Below are positions 1-9,900 of a stretch of DNA of 12,233 nucleotides, one piece after another. The notes under the pieces were generated by a model, which was not told the origin of the DNA, searched no databases, and saw only the letters and a list, made by a program, of their open reading frames with translations. This stretch comes from Theodoxus fluviatilis. Its lineage: Eukaryota > Mollusca > Gastropoda > Cycloneritida > Neritidae. Each line of letters begins with the position of its first letter. Positions within the stretch are counted from its first letter, which is position 1. The translations under genes and the position numbers were made by a program. Location: the NCBI GenBank assembly GCA_034096865.1, contig JAWQFJ010028372.1:29647-41879 (forward strand), given 5' to 3'.

Positions 1-1
1 G

Positions 2-91
2 GATGAGTATTCAGGTCACGTGGGTCGTGAACACGCGGCCGACATTGCACGCTTTAATGGAATGTTTGATGGCCCGGAAAAGGGTCGTTTG
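2..91 (+). CDS. Possible upstream TRPV exon (partial, boundaries unresolved)
   Basis: Seen: the frame used by the 540-809 exon is open from base 2 and reads DEYSGHVGREHAADIARFNG and onward, ending near GRLVQAL before the ACA/ACG repeat starts. The composition is mixed and codon-like, unlike the repeat that follows. Possible donors are GT at 84 (exon end 83, phase 1, which fits the acceptor at 539 but has a weak GTCGTT consensus), GT at 92 (phase 0, which does not fit), and GC at 94 (GCAAGC, phase 2, which would fit the alternative acceptor ending at 546). Inferred: the TRPV exon before the first ankyrin repeats. It could instead be intronic, or the repeat could be translated in frame as a Thr-rich insert. 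I do not recognise a family motif here. Confidence 0.35.
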
Positions 92-103
92 GTGCAAGCG
101 TTG

Positions 104-120
104 ACGATAACGACGACGTC

Positions 121-157
<37 letters not shown>

Positions 158-480
158 ACGACGACAGCAACAACATTTACGACGACGACGTCAACAACAG
201 CAGTAACCATAACAACAATATTGACAACGACAACGACAGCAACAATAACGACGACGACATCAACCACAACAACAACGACAGATACAGCAACAATGACGAC
301 GACGATGACAACAGCAACAATCATGACGACGACGATGATGACGACAACAATGACAACAGCAACAATCATGACGACGATGACGACAACAAAAACAATAATA
401 ACAGTATCAATAATAACGACGACGACGACGACGACAACAATGACAACAGCAACAATCATGACGAGAGCAGCAACGATGAT
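104..480 (+). repeat. Imperfect ACA/ACG/ATG triplet microsatellite
   Basis: A ~375-bp run built of ACA, ACG, ATG and AAT-type triplets (AAC/GAC-rich). It contains no stop in the + frame used by the flanking exon, so it would read as a Thr-rich stretch, and it is open as a Val/Ile-rich stretch on the other strand. Both readings are properties of the repeat. A pyrimidine-rich tract with TTCAG at 535-539 follows, so the simplest view is that the tract is intronic and ends about 60 bp before the acceptor. Confidence 0.9.
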
Positions 481-539
481 ACGCAACCCAGGTGCTGTTT
501 TCATTCTCGCTTTACCTCTTTGTTTGCTTTCGCCTTCAG

Positions 540-809
540 AACTCAGGACAAATGAAAGGCGCTTCATGAGGAAACTGGCCCTGGGCATCATCGAGGAAAA
601 AGATGGCGAACAGAAAGTTCTGGTGCGACTGCAGATTCTGCGTGACGAAAGAAAAACGGGACTCTTGAAGCTGAAGAAATTCTTCTGGGAAGGAGAACAG
701 TCCCTTCTCCACCTCGCGTGCAAGTTTAGAGCAAGTGTCGATGTCGTTGGAGCCATCATTGATGCTTGTCCAGATCTGCTTCGAGTAACTCGGTCCGAAA
801 ACTACTCAG
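540..809 (+). CDS. TRPV exon: N-terminal region and first visible ankyrin repeat
   Basis: The exon opens after a long pyrimidine tract and CAG at 537-539, and closes at the GC donor G|GCAAGT (810). It starts at the second base of a codon and ends after a first base. It encodes a charged helical stretch (LRTNERRFMRKLALG, then EEKDGEQKVL) followed by EGEQSLLHLACKFRASVDVV, an ankyrin helix-turn-helix, then IIDACPDLL and SENYSG. In TRPV proteins the matching place reads E.G(E/Q)T.LH.A, about two repeats before the RATG segment found in the next exon. The donor region is duplicated 80 bp downstream (884-890). Translation past the donor stops at once (TGA at 815-817), so retention of this intron would truncate the protein. 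Confidence 0.85.
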
Positions 810-3800
810 GCAAGTGAATGTTTGTGTTCTCTCCATGTATGACAGACACGTGTGCCGTCATGAGGAACAAGGCTGAAGTAGAAACTCAGGCAAGTGAATG
901 TTTGTGCTCACTCCATGTATGACAGACACGTGTGCCGTCATGAGCAACAAGGCTAAAGTAGACAGACACGTGTGCCGTCATGAGGAACAAGGCTAAAGTA
1001 GACAGACACGTGTGCCGTCATGAGGAACAAGGCTGAAGTAGACAGACATGTGTGCCGACATGAGGAACAAGGCTAAAGTAGACAGACATGTGTGACGTCA
1101 TGAGGAACAAGGCTAAAGTAGACAGACATGTTTGTCGTCATGAGGAACAAGGCTGAAGTAGACAGACATGTGTGACGTCATGAGGAACAAGGCTGAAGTA
1201 GACAGACACGTGTGACGTCATGAGGAACAAGGCTGAAGTAGACAGACATGTGTGACGTCATGAGGAACAAGGCTAAAGTAGACAGACATGTGTGACGTCA
1301 TGAGGAACAAGGCTAAAGTAGACAGACACGTGTGCCGTCATGAGGAACAAGGCTGAAGTAGACAGACACGTGTGCCGTCATGAGGAACAAGGCTGAAGTA
1401 GACAGACATGTCTGCCGTCATGAGGAACAAGGCTGAAGTAGACAGACATGTCTGCCGTCATGAGGAACAAGGCTGAAGTAGAAAAAACAGTTTGCGAGAA
1501 AACGCAGAGTAACGTTATCAGCGCACTAAGTCACGTGCACTTTTCTCGAGCTTTACTTCAGCGTAAAATTATTTTCCTCTATAAACATGCTTGTCAAAAA
1601 TATGTGTGAATGAATAAGTAATATTGTGCTTGAAACATACGTCTCATTTCGTCATGTTTCCTTATTTACCCTTGCTATTTCTTGCACAGTCACAGTTTGT
1701 CTTGTATGACGTCACAGAGACCTGAAGGAAGTGTACGTGTTAGTCGTGTGTATTCCCTTAGAATACTATGTCTGAAGTTAGTCGTGTGTATTCCCTTAGA
1801 ATACTACGTCTGAAGTTAGTCGTGTGTATTCCCTTAGAATACTATGTCTGAAGTTAGTCGTGTGTATTCCCATAGAATACTATGTCTGAAGTTAGTCGTG
1901 TGTATTCCCTTAGAATACTATATCTGAAGTTAGTCGTGTGTATTCCCTTAGAATACTATGTCTGAAGTTAGCCGTGTGTATTCCATTAGAATACTATGTC
2001 TGAAGTTAGCCGTGTGTATTCCCTTAGAATACTATGTCTGAAGTTAGTCGTGTGTATTCACTTAGAATACTACGTCTGAATTCTGAGTGCACAGCACTGA
2101 GACGGAGTGATCATTGTAATGGCTTGACTCAGCCGTTCCGATGAATTTGCTTTGTTTTCGTGGTTTCTTTGTATTGAGTGTTCTGTGGGTTTGCAATGGA
2201 CCGGATCTCAATTCCTGATAATTCTATTATTCCTGCGGACTCCTCATACTATCTGTATTACAAATATCTGTATTACAGGTGATGAGTGGCTATTTGAAAC
2301 CAATGCCTGTATCAGTCGTAGACAATAGTTATTTGGCAAAGCGAACCCAGCTTCTGTGTTATGTGACTGGAACACAGAGACACATTTGGTCATTGTGAAC
2401 TAAGTTCATGCTCGTCTTTGCAGGCCAGACGGTTTTGCACATTGCAGTCAGCAGCAAGAACTGGGGGATGGCAGCTCTCATTCTCGAGAAATTCCAGGAA
2501 CTCTTCCCCGACCCCCAATGACTGCTCAAACAGAGGGCCACCGGGCCTCGCTTCGCCAACACAGCCATGATGGGGGAGCTTCCCCTCTCCATTGCGGCTC
2601 TTACAGGCTCCAATAAGGCTCGAGACATGGTGGACTTGTTGCTGGAATATGGAGCAAAGCTCTTCGCCCAAAACAGCCATGGCGACACAGTCTTCCACTC
2701 CATCATCAAGTACTGCAGCATCTACCCAGAAAAGACCAAGGACCTCAATGCCATGTGCCAGGTGGGTCCGCTGCGCTTCACGTAAAGCTTTTGTCTAGAT
2801 GGATATTTCCAAGTACACTGCATGCACGTGAAGCCTTTGTCGAGATGGATATTTCCAAGTACACAGCATGCACGTAAAGCCTTTGTCTAGATGGATATTT
2901 CCAAGTACACGGCACAGGGCCGGATCTAGGGGGGGTGCTGGGGGTGCTCGAGCACCCCCCCCCCAAAAAAAAAAAAAAAAAAAAAAAACCTCCGTGGCAG
3001 CCGGGAGTTGGGGGAAGGAGGGAGGGGGGGGGGGTGGTTGCTCAAATATGTTGATCTACTTCCCACCTCATCGGATATCGGCACACTTTGCTTGGTAGCA
3101 GAGACAGTATAGTTAGTAAAAAGCTTGGGAAGGAGGGGGGGGGGGGCTAAAAGATGCTGGGCCCAGATGCTGTACTACTCTCCACTTGGTATAAGCACAC
3201 TCTACTTGGCAGCCAAGGTAGCTGGGGAGGGAGGGGGGGGGGGGGGGGGGTGCTGCTATAATTAAGATGCCTTCCTTTTGCTACTCGCACAGACAAATCA
3301 AACCCGGGCAGAGACAGGAAGAATCTGTGACCAAACAAAAACTCTTGGAAATGACCGCACTGCCAGATTGCACAGATTTGCACAATTTTTCTCAAAATTT
3401 TCCGGGGGGGCATGCCCCCGGACCCCCCTAGAGGGGCGTGCCTGCTTCGCAGGCACGCACTCGTGGCTTCGCCACTTCGATGAGAAGACCCTAAAACAAT
3501 TTTAAGCACCCCCCCTCAAAAAACTTTGATCCGGCCCTGCGGCACGCACGTAAATCCTTTGTCTAGATGGATATTTCCAAGTACACGGCATGCACGTACA
3601 GCCTCTGTCTAGATGGATATTTCCAAGTACACTGCATGCACGTGAAGCCTTTGTCGAGATGGATATTTCCAAGTACACTGCATGCACGTAAAGCCTTTGT
3701 CTAGATGGATATTTCCAAGTACACTGCAAAGAATTAGCAGAGTTTTACAGTGGAGCGTCAGCATCGAGATAATTGTATCTACTGGTCAAGTCCCGTGTGT

Positions 3801-6800
3801 ACTGGAGTGAAACAGCCGTCGTAATTCAGTCAGCAAACTTTGTTTCCACGTAATCTCTGTGTTCTGTTCCATATGTTTCTTTGGCAGCATCTCCACAGCA
3901 AGCTGAAGCCACGGCCTCATGAGGAGCTGAAGAAACGTTTGGACCCAGATCGCGAGGATGCCATGTCTGTGTGGCAGCTCAGCAACGAGGACAGCCTGAC
4001 ACCGCTGCACCTGGCTGCTCAACTCGGACAGGTGAGCTCAATCTCTTCTGGCTCCCCTACATAGTGCTATGCAGGCAGACAGACAGGTAGGGAAGCTGAC
4101 AGTTACAGACAGACAGGCAGACAAGCTAACAGTTACAGGCAGATAGGCAAGACAGCTGACAGTTACAGACAGATAGGCAGGCAAGCTGACAGGTACATAT
4201 AGATAGGCAGTCAAGCTGGCAGTTACTGCCAGATAGGTAGGCGAGCTGACAGTACAAACAGACAGGCAGACAAGTTCACAGAAACATGGAGGTAGGCAGT
4301 CAAGCAGACTAGTACAGGTAGCTAATAGACAACTTGACAGATACTGGTTATGACAGGCAAGCTGACAGTTCAAACAGACAGGCAGACGCGTTCACAGAAA
4401 CATGGAGGTAGGCAGGCAAGCAGTCGGACAAACAGTCAGGTGAAGAGGAAAACAAGGACTCGACGAAGCAGTCCGTCCCTCTAAAGTAAACCTCGAATCT
4501 TTTTCCTCTTGGTGCACGCAGGCTGAGCTGTTCAAGGTTATACTGACCCTGGATGGCGTTTACTGCCGAACCTTCAGCGGGGAGGGCCTCTTCGACATCC
4601 ACCTTTACGACATCACCGAGATCGACAACACGGCACACGCAGATTATGTAAAGTGGCACGACGAAGAGATTGCCAACAGTCAGAAACCTCACGACGTGGA
4701 GACTTCCGCCAACAAGCCCAACAAGGTGGACAACACTGTGGACGTCCTCTGCCTGTCCAAGAACAAGAAGACAGACCACGTGTATCGCCACCAGTCCGTG
4801 CTGGACACCATCATCCTGTGCAACTTCAAGCGAGCCAGAGATCTCATCAACAACGGCATCCTCAGGGTAAGCAGACATCCGTCGATCTCGTGAGATCTCG
4901 GATCTCCCCAGGCGGGTCACTGCGTCCTTGTCCGGGCCTGGAGTGCCTGGCCGTCCCGTCTCTGACGTCAGTCCCTCCTGCGCCCTCTGCTGATAGGTAG
5001 AGCGTGAGTAAGAAGTGAGAGTGAGAGTGCACACACTGCAGGCAGACTAGGGTGAGGGAACTTCTGAAGCAATATCAGAACAGAACGATGAGAGTGCAAT
5101 AATAAGAAAAATGGAGATGACAAATTAATAATGACAAGGACAACAAATACCTGAAAATGCGGGTTGATTATCTTTCCAGATGAAAGGATAAACTGCGGCA
5201 ATAAATTAGAGCCTATATTAAATGCAGTTGTCAAATCTTTTTGTCATTCGACGACTAGATCATTATTGTCCTCGAAAATAATTGTAAACACCATAAGAAT
5301 TTTATAGTCCTGTGTTTTCCAGGCCATTATCCGCAAGAAGTGGGCGTGGTACCAGTACCTGTACTACGTGTGGGGGGTTCTTCACCTCCTCTACATGGGT
5401 CTGCTCACCTGGTTCGCCATGGACAAGACTGTGGTCATCAGCCACATCGCCAACTCCACCGCTCCAGCCCCTACTCCAGTGCAGACCAACTTTGTCCGCT
5501 ATTTCTCCATCGTCAACTTCTTCACGGCTGCGGCTCTGATCGGGGTGGAGGGTCTGCGCCTTCTCAAGTGGAGGAAGCCCTGGCACCTGCATCTGGTGAG
5601 GACCTTAGACATTTTGGGTGTGACCTACCTCGGACGGTGCAAGACATGAGACAGCAGCATTCGGTCCGGGTTTCATTCCACGGCCAGCCTGAGTCTGCAT
5701 GCACCGAGACAACGTCCAAGAGGCTTTTGACTGTTACGTTTTATCGGTCGGTGCAGTGGAGCCTGGCTCACAGATATAGAAAATGATAGACTGACTGAGG
5801 GAGACAACTCTGTGAAGGAGCCGTTTTGGAGTTGCGGGACTTGAAGAGGGGTAATTACAGGGAAATAACTCTAATCAATCTGCCTTCAGTTGTAATGGAA
5901 AATGTGGACTATTTACCGTCTGTGTCAGTTGGGATCAGAAGTAAATTCATTGCTTTCTACATGTTTTTGTACGGAGCAAAACTACTTTCTCGATTAGCGG
6001 TGAAACTGCTTTTAAAAGATTTCTTCGTGTGAATGCAAGCCATGTAACCTTGAATACTCATTATCTTTAGTTTGGAAGTTGTTCGAACGCACTGGCCTGT
6101 TTGTTCCTTTTTGAGATTCTGAAAGCAATATAGCAAGTTCTACGTGGCGAGTTTGTCTAGTGGACTGCTTTTAGATCAATCTCTACAAAAGTTCTATGAA
6201 GACGCAGGTTCTCAAAATGTAACGCAATGGGAGATAACTCAATCTTGGTCCAGTGATATCTCAACGAATCTTATGGAAAGCGTTCTATGTCTATGGGGTG
6301 GTCTAGGAATTCCAGCCACACTGAATGGTGTTGTCTGATGTCTGTAGAGAGATCTGGGTAACAGCCGTGGCAACACATGCAATCAATCCTATGGAAGTGT
6401 CCACACACATTGCAATGCAGACGTCTCCCTGTGTCTGTGGCAGATCCACCACAACGGCCTGTACCGGCTGCTGTTGGTGGTGTTTGGGCTCAGTCTGATG
6501 TGGGACAGCTTGCACTACTGGATCGTCATCAACAACACAGTGCAAGAGTATGCGGTCATCTACGCCAACCTGGGTGTCACCCTGTCTCAGCTGCTGGGCT
6601 GGTGGTTCGTGACCTTCTTCCTTCGTGCCTTCCACAAGTTCTCCTTCCTCACCGTCATGTTCCAAAAGGTAGGAATTTCTTCCACCAGTTCTCCTACCTC
6701 AATGTTGTATTCCTTAACAAGTTCTCCTGCCTCACGGTCTTGTTCCAGAATGTAGGGCTTCCGTCCATCAATTCCTCAAAGAAGCCGATGGCAACATCAA

Positions 6801-6920
6801 CTGCTCATCAAAATGGGTTACAAGTTGATACACCTTAGACATCATGCCTCAGAATATTGAACAAGGATAAAGACACAAAGTCCCGCTGATAAGGGAAGTA
6901 TCGGTGCAGTACAGGATGTA

Positions 6921-6966
<46 letters not shown>

Positions 6967-9900
6967 GGTCTGTCCTACTTAGATTTCAAACTGCGATAGG
7001 AGAGCCAGTACACTCACACACACATACACACACACGCACGCATGCACGAACGCACGTACACACATACATACACACGCGCGCGCGCGAACGCGCGCGCACA
7101 GAGGAGTTAAGGGTGTTCTGTCCTACATAAGCTGTTTCACCGCTGTGTTGCTTTTCAGGTGCTCTTGGGAGACTTCATCCGCTTTGCAGTCATCATAGCC
7201 CTGGTGCTGGTGGCCTTCTCCATCACCCTGCACATGGCTCTGCTGCAGAGCAACCCGCACATGCAAGATGACTTCAGCCACACGCTGTTCGCCACCTTCC
7301 TCCTCATGCTGGGCTTCGGTGACGTTGGGGTGGGTTCAGCAGAGTTGCACTTGTTGTGGTCCAGTTTTGTATTGACATTGGTGTAGGTCTAACTACATTT
7401 TCTGTAGTCCAGTTTTGTTTTGACATTGGTGTAGGTCCAGCTACACTTGCTGTAGTCCAGTTTTGTATTGACATTTGTGTAGGTCCAGCTACATTTGTTT
7501 TGTATTGACATTAATGTAGGACTAACTACACTTGCTGTAGTCCAGGTGTGTTTTCTTATTGACATTGATGTAGATCCAGCTACACTTGCTGTAGTCTACT
7601 TTTGTATTGACATTGGTGTAGGTCTAACTACACTTGCTGTAGTCCAGTTTTGTGTTGACATTGGTGTAGGTCTAACTACACTTGCTGTAGTCTAGTTTTG
7701 CATTGACATCTGTTGTCATGCAGTAGTCCAGTTTTTGATGATGTGCTTCACAAGTCATTGAAGACTTGTAGACAACAATATATGACTGGAAGAATAAGGC
7801 AGGCTAAATATTTAAAAATGAAAGAAAAACAAAACCTGCTGAATGATTTTATCTTTACAAACTGAAGAGAAAAAAGCATGTTTTTAGCACACATCTTTTT
7901 TATTTCTTTGATGTAAATCTACAGGAAACAATGCATCACATACACCCCTGACGGTTAGTGTTGGGCGATCACTAGAAACTTGTTCCAGCTTCTCTAGCCT
8001 GGTTTCTGCATTCACGGTCTCCAACAGTGTTGTTAGGGTATAGGACATAGTCTTCACAGGTCCAGCAAGAAAGTAAGAAGAAGTAAGGAGGTCTGCCTAA
8101 AGTTTCTCATCGTGGCTTGTGATGGGCGCGAGTTGCCAGTCCAGAGGAGTAGGGATTTCATAAAGGTATTACTTCCCTACTGTCCAAAAGTCTCTTGAAA
8201 GGTAAGTGCAGCGAATGTTAGCCTTTGCCATTTGGACGCAATGATCAGAAAGCAAACAAAGCATCTCAGGCGCCCATGGGTAACAGCGTCAGTCTAGGAA
8301 GAGTTGCCTCCTCCTATTGTCGTCGATGAAGGCAACGCCATTACCTGGAGAGTGTGTACATTTTTGTCCTCGTCGTCGTCGTCGTCGTCGTCGTTGTTGT
8401 TGTTGTGGACGTTTCGAACGAGGATGATATTGTAGTGTCTGCTGATGTCTTGGCTCTCGCCATTGTTGTTGTTGTTAATCTTTGTTGTTGTTAGTTGGCT
8501 TTGTTGTTGCTGCTACAGCAGCTGACCTTGTGATGACTGTAGTCATTGCGAGACGTGATGCTGATATTGTTCTTGATGTCGTTGTCTATGATGATGACGA
8601 TGATGACGATGATGACAACCAAGACGAGGAGGACAAATACAATGATGATGACGACGACACTAAGGATGATGACAAGGAGGACATGGCCGAATGCGATGAT
8701 GATGACGACATTGGCGATGACAACGAGCGCCGTGTGTGTACTTTTAGGTGGAGGATTTCTACGCCCGCTGGTTGACCTCAGTCCTCTACATCGCCTTCCT
8801 GCTGCTGACCACGCTCCTCATGCTCAACGCACTCATCGCCATGATGACCAACACCTGCTCCCTGGTGGGGGGAGACCGCAAGCTGCAGTGGGAGCTACAG
8901 CGGCTGTCTATCATCCTCTTCTTGGAGCAGATGCTGCCTGCCAGGTACAGGGTGAGTGCACTGCTGTGGTGGTGTGCATATGAACCTACTACACGGTAGA
9001 AGGCAACTAAATCGGAACTTTGCTACTAAATTGCGAAGTAAGGTGGGCATGAAAGCTGAATACGCGTAGTTGCCTCCTCAGTTGGCCGCTAAACAACCCA
9101 AAATTTAGTGGTGGTCTGTATCAGCACTACACGGCTAAGTAGCCACTATTTGCAATATTCAATGGCGGACCTCTCTCTCGGTTCGTTCAGAAAACGCTAT
9201 ATCATGGGATACTAGCAACCCATCCAAAGAAATTGTAAGCCATGAACAGCATTAATTTATCAAAGCTGTATGTTGAATGCATCACTAGGTCGTTAAAGCG
9301 CGAATATTTTACAAATGGGAATGGAGGTCAACGCGGTTTTCAAGCTAAGGCGCCAAGCCTCCCGCACCAGCACTAGGGGGTGAGAAAGCGGCCTTGCGCG
9401 CTTATCAGCCACAAGCACAGATAGCCGTCCCCTACACCCCCTGCCTGACCCCACACCAGGAAGGACGAGAGGGGAGATGAGGGGTTTCAGCCCTCCCCTT
9501 TGATTCTACGCATGCGCATTAGATGGGATATCCCAAGATAAAAATAAAATCTGTATGTGGGTCATAACTTCGTTGTGGCGACCAAGTGGCGTCTCATGCC
9601 CACCTCACGGGAACAACTCAAAGCTGTGAACAACGAAGTAGAGAAATACGACGTAGTTGCCACTTAACATAGTAGGTTCATATGCACACCACCACTGGTC
9701 TCTACACATTCCTTATGGAGAAGCCTGTAGTTTCAGTGACCTCTGGAAGGGTAACCTCTGGCCAGAGCCGTTCGATGATGCCCTCATAGCTGGGTGCCAG
9801 GGTTTCGCAGCCTGCTCTAGCAGCTCTGCCCGGGGTGGGGGTGGGGTGGAGTGGGGGGGGGGGGGGGGTCAAGCTGCCAAACAGGCTACTGGGGGGCATG

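Noticed and set aside
16..759. Minus-strand 247-residue Val/Ile-rich ORF and plus-strand poly-Thr ORF
   Set aside because: Both arise from stop-free reading of the ACA/ACG triplet repeat. Only the flanking exon part on the + strand is supported.
841..1480. Regular 40-bp repeats that might suggest a CRISPR array
   Set aside because: The units are directly adjacent with no unique spacers, lie in an intron of an animal gene, and no cas genes are present. It is a minisatellite.
2519..2521. TGA as a selenocysteine codon
   Set aside because: TRPV channels are not known selenoproteins, the position is not a conserved Cys that I can identify, and I saw no SECIS-like element in the presumed 3' UTR.
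3502..3729. Minus-strand repeated ORF reading CTWKYPSRQ
   Set aside because: It is a translation of the 46-bp minisatellite and the transposon end. No start, splice or domain support.
4348..5034. Minus-strand ORF of 228 residues
   Set aside because: It lies antisense to the TRPV linker exon, and the sense reading has clear TRPV motifs. The GC-rich coding bias leaves the antisense frame open.
7495..7695. 66-residue ORF with a 16-residue internal repeat
   Set aside because: It is the 48-bp intronic array, stop-free because 48 is a multiple of three. Stops and indels separate it from the upstream exon frame.
8482..8775. Plus-strand ORF with a hydrophobic start and an Asp-rich body
   Set aside because: The Asp-rich part is the GAT/GAC microsatellite. 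The ORF runs out of phase into the S6 exon and has no other support.
9053..9584. Possible tRNA- or snRNA-derived core inside the inverted-repeat element
   Set aside because: No convincing cloverleaf, A/B boxes or conserved small-RNA segment could be found by eye.
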